NCBI GenBank assembly: GCA_934699705.1
Contig: CAKUXD010000009.1
Span: 1-50,967 of the forward strand
Reading direction: 5' to 3'
DNA: 50,967 bases
Source of the DNA: an uncultured Candidatus Melainabacteria bacterium
Lineage (GTDB): Bacteria; Cyanobacteriota; Vampirovibrionia; Gastranaerophilales; Gastranaerophilaceae
In this document: positions 25,107-34,229 of the stretch, piece after piece
Layout: the number at the start of each line of letters is the position of its first letter
Position numbering within the stretch: the stretch's first letter is position 1
Position numbers and translations under genes: made by a program
The notes under the pieces: model-generated
Told to the model about the DNA's origin: nothing
Databases searched by the model: none
Seen by the model: only the letters and a program-made list of their open reading frames with translations

Positions 25107-26339
25107 TTAAACATCTTTAAGTTTGAAAACATTATACATTTCAACAAACGAAAACAGAATAAATGTTCCAAAAACTAACATATAAGATTTGTTTGAATAT
25201 ACCAAATGCCCTACTGTATTTGAAACAGGAGCATATACATCAAGCAAAATACCTACCAAACTTGCCAAAATACCTACGGACAAAAAGAAACAACAGTTCA
25301 TAATACTCAATGCAGTACCTCGAACTTCATATTTATTCGTTCCATGAATAATTGAAACAAGCAAGGGCGACATTCCACCGCCGATAGCTACTAACATTAA
25401 CATATATACGATTAAATGAGTTCTGATATCAAACATCAGGCATAAGAAAATAATTACGAAAATTGTTGTTGTAAATAAACAAACACTTTTCATAAAAATT
25501 ACACGACTGTTATTGCACAATTTACTTAAAGTCGCTAAAGATAACCCTGAAATTCCAGCAATGATAACCATTATGGATAAAGCAACAGAGGCTTGAGTCG
25601 AGGATAAATTAACAAAATCTTTTAAAAATTTTACCCCGATGACCGTTTGAATTACATAATACAAGCCATAATTTAAACCTGCAAACATATATAAATTTCT
25701 ATTAAAATGTTTAGAAAGAACTTCTTTAAAAGGTTCTAAAGAGAAGTGGACATGCTGATTTTCTGGTACTCCATGTAAAAAATGTAAAACAAAAGCATAA
25801 ATTAAAACTACCAAAAGTGTTATAATCGCTAAAACATTCATTACAACTTGCCAAGTGAAAGTATGCGCTACCATTATAAACGGCGCATTCGCACAAACAC
25901 CGCCTATATAACCTGTTATTAATATTAAAGATACTGAAATTCCAAAATATTTATCTGGAAAACATTTTTTAACCTCTTGAACTAAACTTAAATAAAAACA
26001 CGCCGCACCAGCACCCAAAAATATACGGCTGAAATACAGTAACGGTAGGCAAGTTGTATTAGGGAAAATTAATCCGCCGATAGCAAATAAAGCACCACCC
26101 CATAAAATAACTTTTACACCACTAAACCTGTCAACTAAAATTCCGATAGCAAGCAAACTAAAGGCGTAACTATACATAAAAGTCGCACCAAAAGAAGTAA
26201 TCGTTGGGGCTTTTGCGCCTAAATCCGCCTGCAAAATATCAAATATAGCCCCTGGAATTGCAACACGTTGGAAATTCGCCATTACATATAATATGCACGC
26301 TAAAATTATTAAGGTTATATGTGTATGATATTTTCGCAT
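25107..26339 (-). CDS. Major facilitator superfamily transporter
   Basis: 410 residues from the ATG at 26339; an upstream TTG at 26360 is less likely because TAGGA and GGA elements lie between. About 12 hydrophobic segments are visible, with the MFS loop 2-3 motif as GILVDRFSGVKVI and a matching NSRVIFMK loop in the second half. The substrate is unknown. GVPENQHVH between helices 6 and 7 is the central loop. Confidence 0.85.
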   Translation of the reverse strand: MRKYHTHITLIILACILYVMANFQRVAIPGAIFDILQADLGAKAPTITSFGATFMYSYAFSLLAIGILVDRFSGVKVILWGGALFAIGGLIFPNTTCLPLLYFSRIFLGAGAACFYLSLVQEVKKCFPDKYFGISVSLILITGYIGGVCANAPFIMVAHTFTWQVVMNVLAIITLLVVLIYAFVLHFLHGVPENQHVHFSLEPFKEVLSKHFNRNLYMFAGLNYGLYYVIQTVIGVKFLKDFVNLSSTQASVALSIMVIIAGISGLSLATLSKLCNNSRVIFMKSVCLFTTTIFVIIFLCLMFDIRTHLIVYMLMLVAIGGGMSPLLVSIIHGTNKYEVRGTALSIMNCCFFLSVGILASLVGILLDVYAPVSNTVGHLVYSNKSYMLVFGTFILFSFVEMYNVFKLKDV

Positions 26340-26494
26340 AATTCCAATTCCTACATACAATTATAACTCTAATAAATAAGCATTTATAAAATCTTTATTT
26401 CTGTTTTTAAACTATCAAATTATAAATCAGAACTATTTTTTGGATTACTACGTCGTTTATCAAGTTTTGCTACGCTCACTTTTCCGCAACTTCG
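26340..26494. other. Short intergenic region
   Basis: AT-rich near the MFS start. At about 26450-26505 the composition changes to TACG/GCTAC-rich sequence resembling the interspersed repeat style around 31.4 and 32.7 kb, but no direct copy was found in the window. Confidence 0.3.
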
Positions 26495-27508
26495 CTACTT
26501 ACAACTTGTGTTTTCCCAAGATAATTCAGTACCATTTGGACATTTGAGAGTTTGAACATTAAGTTTTGTATAATCCATATTACCAGTTTTAATTACCCAA
26601 CCAGCACAACCTTCACCTAGAAAAAAACACTTTTCTTTTAAATTATCCCCTGATAAATTATATCCCGCAGGTTGAAGTTCACCAAAATCTTCATTTCTTG
26701 ATGAAAGTAAAAACATGAAGTAATCTTTACCATAAGTATTAGAACCTTTTGGACCATCAATATCAACAATAAATCTTCCAGCCCTAATAGCTAAAGCTGT
26801 GCCATCTGCCAATAAAAACATACGCATAGGAATATCCCCATCTTCTGCAGGCGACGGTTTTTCATCACCTTCCACTAATGTTTTATAATTATCTGCAAAA
26901 CAACCTGTTCCATCGAATCCACAATCCTTAGATATTTTCATAAATTCTGTTATGCGTTCTGCAAAACGATTAGTTCTTGCTTCATGATCGATATTTCCAT
27001 TTTCATCAAAATCAATCAACCATTCCCTAACAGGTCCATAAACTGCAGTTGCTCTACCGTATGCGTCTTCAAGGTTTGCATAAATCTTTTTAACCTTTGC
27101 TACTTTTTCTCTGTCGCCTGTGGATTGGTTTAAGTTCGGAATAGTAAGTGCCGCAACTACGCCAATAATGCCCATTACGACTAGGGTTTCAGCGAGGGTA
27201 AAAGCGATAGCTTTTACTAGTGAGTTGTGAGTAGTGAGTGGTGAGTCGACTTTATTATCATTGCGAATGACAACGCTAGTGAAATGAGCAACTTGTCCGA
27301 GTGAAGCAATAATCCAAGACAGTTGTGAGTTGACTTTATTATCATTTGCTTGTTTATTATTTGTCGATTCACTATTCTCAAGCGACAATTCACAACATTT
27401 CTTTTGTATGCTCTCAAAAAATCTTTTTATTAAATCTGGGAAAGTAGCATTACTACTAGGTTTTACCCTCACTCCAAGTTCAAATCCAGTATTTACAATG
27501 TTTTTCAT
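26495..27508 (-). CDS. Type IV pilin-like protein (paralogue A) with repeat insertion in its leader
   Basis: 337 residues. The prepilin cleavage and methylation region is KAIA-FTLAETLVVMGIIGVVAALTIP at about residue 100, with Ala at -1 and the usual Glu at +5, followed by the hydrophobic helix and a globular domain ending NMDYTKLN...SWENTSCK. The leader is about 100 residues instead of the usual 6-25. Compared with paralogue B it carries 28 extra residues (NSQLSWIIASLG...IRNDNKV) flanked by the duplicated NDNKV. The insert corresponds to the interspersed repeat at 27263-27322. It is probably a minor pseudopilin; whether so long a leader is processed is uncertain. Confidence 0.75.
   Translation of the reverse strand: MKNIVNTGFELGVRVKPSSNATFPDLIKRFFESIQKKCCELSLENSESTNNKQANDNKVNSQLSWIIASLGQVAHFTSVVIRNDNKVDSPLTTHNSLVKAIAFTLAETLVVMGIIGVVAALTIPNLNQSTGDREKVAKVKKIYANLEDAYGRATAVYGPVREWLIDFDENGNIDHEARTNRFAERITEFMKISKDCGFDGTGCFADNYKTLVEGDEKPSPAEDGDIPMRMFLLADGTALAIRAGRFIVDIDGPKGSNTYGKDYFMFLLSSRNEDFGELQPAGYNLSGDNLKEKCFFLGEGCAGWVIKTGNMDYTKLNVQTLKCPNGTELSWENTSCK
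27263..27322 (-). repeat. Interspersed repeat copy 3, inside pilin paralogue A
   Basis: On the minus strand these 60 bp match the first 60 bp of the 134-bp repeats at 31413 and 32658 with two differences. The copy lies in frame within coding sequence. Confidence 0.85.
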
Positions 27509-27589
27509 GTTGTTTTCCTTATTTCCTACCAGTATATACTATTTTTTATTTTTTAACAAGAAAAATTAAGAAACTTTAAAATAATAAAA

Positions 27590-27621
27590 AAGGGCGGTTT
27601 GGATAAATCCAAACCGCCCTT
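27590..27621 (-). terminator. Rho-independent terminator after the SLH gene
   Basis: An exact 15-bp GC-rich stem (27590-27604 with 27607-27621), A/T-rich flanks, 22 nt past the stop at 27644. Confidence 0.92.
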
Positions 27622-27643
27622 CAAAATATGAATAATTATTCAA

Positions 27644-29032
27644 TTATTTTTTATAAATAACTGATAATTCATCTCCTGGGTTCAATGCTGAATCGTTGAT
27701 TGAAGAAGGTAAGATTACATATCTAATTTCATCACCTAATTCATAAAGAACACCGAATGTACCAGATACTGCTAATTTAGCTGTATCATACATAAAGTAT
27801 CCTAAAGTTACGAATGATTTACCAACATTTCTCAAACCAGCCATTGGTTGTAATGAGAAAGTATTAGCAACTGCATTTGACCAGTTATCAGCATATCTTT
27901 CGCCATCGTTAGCAATATTCATAGCTTCAGTTGAAATTGTTCTAGCTGCAGTACCACCAACTCTTGCAATTGCAGAAATTGGAGTTGCTAAAATACGAGC
28001 TACAACATTTGTTGTTTTTGTGTTTTCAGCAGAAGCTCTTGCTACTGAAGGGAAATCAACTTTTGTTGAACCGTTTTGGATTGAGTTGAATTTAACTTTT
28101 ACATAACCAGGGTTTTTGATACCAGGTCTTGAAACTTCAACAACTTCACCGATAACTTTTGAACCTGCAGTGAATTTAACACCTTTAACTGTTGCACATT
28201 CTGTTGTTTCAGCGTAAATTGTTTCACCAATATTGATGTGTCTTGCATCAACTCTTTCTTTAATTTTAACTCTGATACTTGCTAAGTTAGCTGAATCAGC
28301 TAAACGAGAAGAATCATAGTATTTGCTGTGGCTTAATGTAACAACTAATTTTTGTAATTGTTCAGTTGTTAAATATTTGTTAGCCGCAACACCTTGTAAG
28401 TCAGGAAGGTTGTCTAAAATACCTGATTCCATAACTTTGATTGTAGCTTTGTTTGCCCAAGTTGGGATTTCTTTCATTTCGTATTTATTAACTAATTTAC
28501 CAACTGATGCAGCTTGTGGTTGATTTGTTAATAATTGAGCTAATGTAGCAAATACTTCAGCTTTTGTAATTTTTTGATTTGGTCTGAAGTTTTTGTCTGG
28601 GTAACCAATCATAACATCAGCAGCTAAAGCTCTGTAAATATATGATTGTAATTTGTGTCCTGCAACATCTTTGTAAGTATATTTATTTTTTGTTACAGAT
28701 TTTAAGCCTAAACCTTCAGCTAAAGCGTGAGCCATTTCACAACGTAAAGCTGGAGTTTTTAAGTTAAATGCTTTACCTAAAATTGCTTCTAAATCTCTTG
28801 CTAATGCGTTTGCTTCAGCATCAATTAAAACATTTTCTTTACCTTGGATAGCTTCTGAAGCAACAGCCATCATTTTTTCACCTACTACGAAAACACCGCG
28901 AGAACCTTGTGTTTCAATAGCAGAAGAATTGAACATTGTTGGGTGAGCATAAGCCTCTACATTTGCTGCATTTGCAGTAGAGCAAGCTAATACTAACACT
29001 GACAATGTTGCTACTAATCTTGATAGTTTCAT
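27644..29032 (-). CDS. SLH-domain envelope protein
   Basis: 462 residues from the ATG at 29032, chosen because AAAGGAG lies 8 nt upstream and a signal peptide (MKLSRLVATLSVLVLACSTANA) follows directly; the longer frame starts with TTG. One clear S-layer homology repeat is seen at about residues 110-165 (YRALAADVMIGYPDKNFRPNQKITKAEVFATLAQLL), probably with degenerate neighbours. The C-terminal half holds a beta-rich domain. In cyanobacteria SLH proteins of this kind tether the outer membrane to cell-wall polysaccharide or form porins. It is an exported envelope protein, likely abundant. Confidence 0.88.
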   Translation of the reverse strand: MKLSRLVATLSVLVLACSTANAANVEAYAHPTMFNSSAIETQGSRGVFVVGEKMMAVASEAIQGKENVLIDAEANALARDLEAILGKAFNLKTPALRCEMAHALAEGLGLKSVTKNKYTYKDVAGHKLQSYIYRALAADVMIGYPDKNFRPNQKITKAEVFATLAQLLTNQPQAASVGKLVNKYEMKEIPTWANKATIKVMESGILDNLPDLQGVAANKYLTTEQLQKLVVTLSHSKYYDSSRLADSANLASIRVKIKERVDARHINIGETIYAETTECATVKGVKFTAGSKVIGEVVEVSRPGIKNPGYVKVKFNSIQNGSTKVDFPSVARASAENTKTTNVVARILATPISAIARVGGTAARTISTEAMNIANDGERYADNWSNAVANTFSLQPMAGLRNVGKSFVTLGYFMYDTAKLAVSGTFGVLYELGDEIRYVILPSSINDSALNPGDELSVIYKK

Positions 29033-29171
29033 TTCTTGTCTCCTTTTATATACATACGACAACTACTCATTTTGTTAAATTTAATTTAGCCATAAAAATA
29101 AAAAAATTACAAGAAATGTTTAGAAATTTTAAAGATTTTTAAAGATAGAAAAAAGTTATATAATGAAACTT

Positions 29172-30464
29172 ATGAACAGACACGTGATAAAGTTTATAAG
29201 ACGAGTAATTCATGGCAAATCTATTTGGCAAGCCTTGCTAATAGGGGTTATTACAGGTTTATTAATTGTAGCCTTTAACAGTTCTATTAGTTGGACATTT
29301 GGTCATGTTCAAAATTTTACAATCCATAACCCCCATAAAATCTGGCTTTTACCACTAATCACAACTTTGGGCGGTTTAATTTCTGGACTTTTGGTTTTCA
29401 AATTCGCTCCAGAAACAAGAGGAAGCGGTATTCCTTATGTAAAACTATGTTTAGCGAATTACGGGAAATTAACTCGAATTAGAAGTATTTTTGTTAAATT
29501 TTTTGCAGGATTATCTGCTATCGGTTCAGGTTTATCACTTGGCAGAGAAGGTCCTAGCGTTCAATTAGGAGCTGGTGCAGGAGCTTTAGTCGGAAAACTT
29601 TTTAAAGCGACTGGATTTAACAAGGATAAACTTATCGCAGCGGGTGCTGGTTCTGCTATTGCGGCAACTTTTAATGCCCCGATTGCAGGGACTGTCTTTG
29701 TTTTAGAAGAATTAATTCATAAATTCTCTTATATGATTTTATTACCAACAATGATAGCCGCTGTTGTTGCATCTGCAATTGCGCGGGAATGTTTGGGTAA
29801 TAATCCAGCGTTTAATACAATTATGACAAGCGCAGATTTGAATTTTAAAACAATTACTGTTTGCGTGATTTTAGGAGTTTTAGCAGGAATTTTAGGAGTT
29901 TTATTTGCACGTACAATTTTAATTACTAATAAAATTTATTCCCTTTTAAACAAAATTCCTAATTGGTTAAAACCAGCAATAGCAGGGTTGATAGTTGGTT
30001 TAATTGGAATAATTCTACCTCAAGTAATGGGAGCTGGGAATTTAACAGTTGAAAGTTTACTTCAAGGTCAAATCGGGTTAAAACTTGTATTTGTGATATT
30101 TTTAATAAAGTTTTTTATAACTCCGATATGTTTTGGTTCTGGCGCAGCAGGTGGAATTTTCTTGCCAACACTTATGCTTGGTGCATTTCTAGGATATTTT
30201 ACTGGCGGAATAAGTCATTTTATAGGTTTAACTGTTAATCCAATAGCCTTTGGCGCAATAGGCATGGCTGCGTTCCTTTCTGCAGTCGCTCGAACTCCTA
30301 TTACTGCGGTTATCATGGTTTTTGAGATGACTGGCGGATATGCAACAATTCTGCCAATTATGCTAACTTCTGCAATTGCTGATGTTATAGCTGAAAAAAT
30401 GGCGCATAGACCGATATATTCTACTCTTGCAATTCAACAATTAAAAAACGAAAAAAGAATTTAA
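29172..30464 (+). CDS. ClC-family chloride channel/transporter
   Basis: About 430 residues with many hydrophobic helices and the ClC selectivity motifs: GSGIPY, GREGPSVQLG with the gating Glu, and GAAGGIFLPTLMLGAFLG. The first two imply a H+/Cl- antiporter or channel. No C-terminal CBS domains. The ATG at 29163 overlaps a TATAAT (29159-29164), so the ATG at 29172 is the better start; it would then lie 7 nt from the -10 with no Shine-Dalgarno. Confidence 0.9.
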   Translation: MNRHVIKFIRRVIHGKSIWQALLIGVITGLLIVAFNSSISWTFGHVQNFTIHNPHKIWLLPLITTLGGLISGLLVFKFAPETRGSGIPYVKLCLANYGKLTRIRSIFVKFFAGLSAIGSGLSLGREGPSVQLGAGAGALVGKLFKATGFNKDKLIAAGAGSAIAATFNAPIAGTVFVLEELIHKFSYMILLPTMIAAVVASAIARECLGNNPAFNTIMTSADLNFKTITVCVILGVLAGILGVLFARTILITNKIYSLLNKIPNWLKPAIAGLIVGLIGIILPQVMGAGNLTVESLLQGQIGLKLVFVIFLIKFFITPICFGSGAAGGIFLPTLMLGAFLGYFTGGISHFIGLTVNPIAFGAIGMAAFLSAVARTPITAVIMVFEMTGGYATILPIMLTSAIADVIAEKMAHRPIYSTLAIQQLKNEKRI

Positions 30465-31306
30465 TTATCACGTTTTAATTGATAATTTAAGATTAAAATC
30501 GCGATTAATATTATTGATGAACCAATTAAAAAATTAATTAAATCGATTTTTTCCTGAAAAATTATAATTGCAAAAAGCACGCCCAAAGGAATTTTAAAAT
30601 TATTCATTATCGCTAAAAGATATGATTTAACTTGTTCAGCGCCTTTATTCCAAAGCCAGAAACCTATTCCTGTCGGAATTATACCCAAATACAACAAAGA
30701 TAGAATTTGAGTTTTTGTTAGACTAATAGTCTGAAAATTAACATTCAAGCAGGTAAACGGCAACACTAATAAAACCGCGCCCAAATAAGCAAAACTCATT
30801 AAATGATAACTTTGCTGTTCTTCTTTTCCTACATAATTTTTCCAAAGAACCTGTCCCAGAGCGAAACTGCAATTACAGGTTTCCATTAAAATAATGCCCT
30901 TTACAATCAAGGTCAACGGCATATTTTGCCAAACAACAATTCCTGCACCAAAAACCGACATCAAAATACATAGAATATAGGTTAATTTAAATTTTTCGCC
31001 AAAAATTATTGACCAAAGCGCCACGAAAACTGGTGTAGTTGTCGTTAAAAGAGCAATCTCGCACCCTTGCAAGTATTTAAATGCTTTAATAAAGCATAAA
31101 TACATTACCCCAAACTGAATTGCACCAATCAAAAGAATAATCATAAACTTTCTTAAATTTACTTTTTTAACAAAAGGTAAAAAAATCATCATTGCGAGGA
31201 TTAGACGGCACAAAACCACAAAATCACTAGGTAAAACTGCCAATTGATTTTTAATTAACCCGAACGATAACGAAAAACAAATTGTTGCTAAAATAAGATA
31301 AATCAT
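30461..31306 (-). CDS. EamA/DMT-family transporter
   Basis: 281 residues with ten hydrophobic segments in two repeated halves, the EamA pattern (AIYFxxxF-type FSLSFGLIKNQ, FVALWSIIFGEKFKLTYILCILMSVFGAGIV and the matching LGVLFAIIIFQEKIDLINFLIGSSIILI). A drug/metabolite exporter of unknown substrate. Its coding end overlaps the convergent ClC gene by 4 nt. Confidence 0.85.
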   Translation of the reverse strand: MIYLILATICFSLSFGLIKNQLAVLPSDFVVLCRLILAMMIFLPFVKKVNLRKFMIILLIGAIQFGVMYLCFIKAFKYLQGCEIALLTTTTPVFVALWSIIFGEKFKLTYILCILMSVFGAGIVVWQNMPLTLIVKGIILMETCNCSFALGQVLWKNYVGKEEQQSYHLMSFAYLGAVLLVLPFTCLNVNFQTISLTKTQILSLLYLGIIPTGIGFWLWNKGAEQVKSYLLAIMNNFKIPLGVLFAIIIFQEKIDLINFLIGSSIILIAILILNYQLKRDN

Positions 31307-31412
31307 AACTTGATTATAACGCGAAAAAATTGAATAAAAGAAGACAATTGTGAGTAGTGAGTTGTCTTTTGTGAGTTGTGAGCAGAGCGAACCCAGCCCT
31401 ACGCAAAATCCG

Positions 31413-31546
31413 CTGTCTTGGATTATTGCTTCACTCGGACATGTCGCTCATTTCACTAGCGTTGTCATTCGCTATGTCCTCGCTACTTCGGGCTGGGTTC
31501 GCTTACGCTCACACGGCGCCCTACGCAAAATCCGCTCACTATTCAC
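31413..31546 (+). repeat. 134-bp interspersed repeat copy 1
   Basis: Identical over 134 bp to 32658-32791, in the same orientation. The unit is far more GC-rich than the surroundings. Copy 1 also carries an upstream extension: GCGAACCCAGCC (31387-31398) is the exact inverse of GGCTGGGTTCGC (31491-31502), and CCCTACGCAAAATCCGCT occurs twice (31397 and 31519). Confidence 0.95.
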
Positions 31547-31557
31547 GACTCACTAAA

Positions 31558-32474
31558 TCACTTACATGAAGTCTTTGTTTCCCAGTTAAGGTCGTCGCAT
31601 TTTAGGTAATCTAAATTACCATTTTGAATAACCCAAGCTGTCGTATAATCTTTACCTATAGCACCAGTCCATTGGTCAGGACAATCTGATGGATAGATTT
31701 GATTTTTTTTCATCTCTCCGCACTGTGCATAATTGGTATCACTAGTATCAACCGTTACATCAAAAATATCAATTCCTTGAGCATTTTTACCTTTATTGGG
31801 ACCATCTATATCAAAACGAATTCTCCCAATATCAACAGTACAAAAACTCATAGAAGTTCCATCAGATAAAATCACGTTATATGCACCGAGAGAAAGATCA
31901 TCATAAGACACATTATCTACATCATTACCTTTATAATCAACAACATTTGTTGATGCCCAACAACCTGTTTCTTCTAATCCACAATTTTTTGATACTTTCA
32001 TAAATTCAAGCATTCTTTCTGCAAAACGAGTATTCCTCGACTCGTAATCACTGCCATCAAACCCATCATACCATTCATCATAAGGTCCATATACGGCTTG
32101 CGCACGACCGAAAGCATCTTGTAGATTTGAATAAATTTTTCTCACCTTAGCGACTTTTTCTCTATCGCCTGTGGATTGGTTTAAGTTTGGAATAGTCAAC
32201 GCCGCAACTATACCAATAATGCCCATTACAACTAAGGTTTCGGCGAGAGTGAAAGCGATAGCTTTTACTAGTGAGTTGTGAGTAGTGAGTGGTGAGTCGA
32301 CTTTATTGTCATTTGCTTGTTTATTATTCGTCAATTCACTATTCACAAGCGACAATTCACAACATTTCTTTTTTATGCTCTCAAAAAATTTTCTTGTTAA
32401 ATCTGGGAAAGTTGTGTTACAACTAGGTTTTACCCCCCCCCAGGCTGAAATTCAGTATTCATAACGTTTTTCAT
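31558..32474 (-). pseudogene. Type IV pilin-like protein (paralogue B), frameshifted at a 9-G tract
   Basis: The ATG at 32474 has GGAG 7 nt upstream and reads MKNVMNTEFQPGGG then stop. The stop follows directly on nine G. With ten (or seven) G the frame continues through VKPSCNTTFPDL into the long frame ending at 31558, matching paralogue A throughout. The prepilin region is KAIA-FTLAETLVVMGIIGIVAALTIP, and the C-terminus (NLDYLKCDDLNWETKTSCK) matches the other two pilin-like genes. It may be phase-variable, truly broken, or an assembly error. It is flanked by identical direct repeats. Confidence 0.75.
32433..32441 (-). repeat. Nine-G homopolymer in the 5' coding region of pilin paralogue B
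   Basis: Nine C on the plus strand, the only G/C homopolymer of this length noticed in the AT-rich window. It lies 11 codons into the gene and determines whether the frame is open. Confidence 0.9.
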
Positions 32475-32657
32475 GCTATTCTCCTTTTTTTACAGTATAA
32501 ACTACTTAATCACGTTTTACAAGTAGTTTATTTAAAAAAATTTGTATTTCTTTAAATTGAAAATTGTTATTACAATATATTTTTATTTTTTATGATCCCG
32601 CAATGCACTTCGTTTATGCGGAATGACAAGAGTTGATTAATATCTGTCGACTCACTA

Positions 32658-32791
32658 CTGTCTTGGATTATTGCTTCACTCGGACATGTCGCTCATTTCA
32701 CTAGCGTTGTCATTCGCTATGTCCTCGCTACTTCGGGCTGGGTTCGCTTACGCTCACACGGCGCCCTACGCAAAATCCGCTCACTATTCAC
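32658..32791 (+). repeat. 134-bp interspersed repeat copy 2
   Basis: Identical to copy 1 at 31413-31546. The two direct repeats bracket pilin paralogue B, so recombination could delete it. Confidence 0.95.
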
Positions 32792-32865
32792 AAGCGACAA
32801 TTCACTTGATTGCGTCATATATAATTTGACTTATCAAAAAAATGTAACGTAATTTTATTCATAAC

Positions 32866-32894
32866 TTTACATTAAAATATATTTAATGTACGAT
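32866..32894 (+). promoter_or_regulatory. pyrH operon promoter with operator-like palindrome
   Basis: TTTACA (32866-32871), 17-bp spacer, TACGAT (32889-32894). The inverted repeat ACATTAAA-ATATA-TTTAATGT (32869-32889) lies across the spacer, with exact 8-bp arms. Confidence 0.6.
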
Positions 32895-32918
32895 TTATTT
32901 AAACATTGAGGAGTTTTT

Positions 32919-33647
32919 ATGAACGATTTAAAATATAAAAGAATTTTACTAAAAATCAGCGGAGAAGCACTTCTTGGCGAACAACAATTCGGTATTGATT
33001 ACAAGCCTGTTGAATTTATCGCTGAAGAAATTAAACAAATTCATAAAATGGGTGTAGAAGTTGCTGTTGTCGTTGGTGGCGGTAATATTTTCAGAGGAAT
33101 GAAAAATAGCGCTCGTTTAGGAATGGACAGAGCTTCTGGCGATTACTTAGGTATGTTGGCAACTGTTATGAACGCTCTTGCTCTTCAATCAGCATTAAAG
33201 AAAATTGACGTTCCTTGCAGGGTTCAATCAGCAATTGAAATGAATGAAATCGCTGAACCATATATCAGATTTAAAGCTAACAGACATCTTGAAAAAGGTC
33301 GTGTAGTAATTTTTGCAGGCGGTACAGGAAATCCATTTTTCACAACAGATACTGCAAGCGCTTTACGAGCATCAGAAATTGACGCAAAAGTTATGTTAAT
33401 GGCTAAAAATGGCGTTGACGGGGTTTACACAGATGACCCTAATGTTAATAAAGATGCTGAAAAACTTGAAAATATTGATTATGATGAAATTATCAAACAC
33501 GATTTAAAAGTTATGGACAGATCAGCTTGTGATTTGTGCCAACAAAATAATATCCCTATTATAGTTTTTGATTTTAAAGCAAAAGATGCTATCAAAAAAA
33601 TTATTTTAGGTGAAAAAATCGGGACTTATGTAGGAAAACAACAATAA
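32919..33647 (+). CDS. pyrH: UMP kinase
   Basis: 242 residues of the amino-acid-kinase fold. N-terminal KRILLKISGEAL, the glycine loop VVGGGNIFRG, the GDYLGMLATVMNALALQ helix, and FAGGTGNPFFTTDTASALRA are all present. It phosphorylates UMP to UDP. GAGGAG precedes the ATG. It is first of a long co-directional run with frr 15 nt downstream, as in many bacteria. Confidence 0.97.
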   Translation: MNDLKYKRILLKISGEALLGEQQFGIDYKPVEFIAEEIKQIHKMGVEVAVVVGGGNIFRGMKNSARLGMDRASGDYLGMLATVMNALALQSALKKIDVPCRVQSAIEMNEIAEPYIRFKANRHLEKGRVVIFAGGTGNPFFTTDTASALRASEIDAKVMLMAKNGVDGVYTDDPNVNKDAEKLENIDYDEIIKHDLKVMDRSACDLCQQNNIPIIVFDFKAKDAIKKIILGEKIGTYVGKQQ

Positions 33648-33662
33648 GAAAGAGGTTAAACA

Positions 33663-34229
33663 ATGTCAGAAGCATTAGAAGCATTATTTAAAAACGGTAC
33701 AGAAAAAATGGAAAAAACTCTAAACCAATTACACAGAGATTTTTCAACAGTTAGAACAGGTCGTGCAAACCCTGCTATGCTAGATAAAGTTATGGTTGAA
33801 TACTATGGCGCACCAACTCCATTAAAACAAATGGCTCAAGTAACAGTATCAGAAGGTACAACTCTAGTAATTGCACCTTTCGACAAATCAATTTTAAAAG
33901 AAGTTGAAAAATCAATTATCAAGGCTGAATTAGGCGTTGCACCAAATAACGACGGTGTTTCAATCAGATTAAACTTCCCACCTTTAACTGAAGAAAAAAG
34001 AAAAGAAATTACAAAAGATGTTAAAAAATTCGGCGAAGAAACAAAAGTTCAAGTAAGAAACGTTCGTCGTGAAATGACTGATGAATTGAAAAAACTTGAA
34101 AAATCTGAAAACTTACCAGAAGATATGGTTAAAGACAACCAAGATAAAATCCAAAAATTAACAGATAAATATACTGGAATTATAGATAAAGAAGTTGCAG
34201 ATAAAGAAAAAGAGGTTATGACAGTATAA
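33663..34229 (+). CDS. frr: Ribosome recycling factor
   Basis: 188 residues, full length. The first helix holds the typical MEKTLNQLHRDFSTVRTGRANP, then YYGAPTPLKQMAQVTV and the RLNFPPLTEEKRKE hinge region. It splits post-termination ribosomes with EF-G. AGAGG precedes the ATG, and the stop overlaps cdsA by one base. Confidence 0.97.
   Translation: MSEALEALFKNGTEKMEKTLNQLHRDFSTVRTGRANPAMLDKVMVEYYGAPTPLKQMAQVTVSEGTTLVIAPFDKSILKEVEKSIIKAELGVAPNNDGVSIRLNFPPLTEEKRKEITKDVKKFGEETKVQVRNVRREMTDELKKLEKSENLPEDMVKDNQDKIQKLTDKYTGIIDKEVADKEKEVMTV

Larger units (their letters stand above)
32475..32918. other. 444-bp intergenic region with repeat and pyrH promoter
   Basis: From left: AT-rich leader of pilin paralogue B, a small inverted repeat CCGCA/TGCGG at about 32598-32621, repeat copy 2, then the pyrH promoter. 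No protein gene was found. Confidence 0.6.

Noticed and set aside
29033..29062. TTG start extending the SLH protein by 10 residues
   Set aside because: The extension contains the AAAGGAG Shine-Dalgarno, and the signal peptide begins at the ATG at 29032.
31350..31569. Open frames of 60-70 codons across the interspersed repeat
   Set aside because: They are translations of the repeat in several frames; no start signals, and the same peptide fragment appears inside pilin paralogue A as an insertion.
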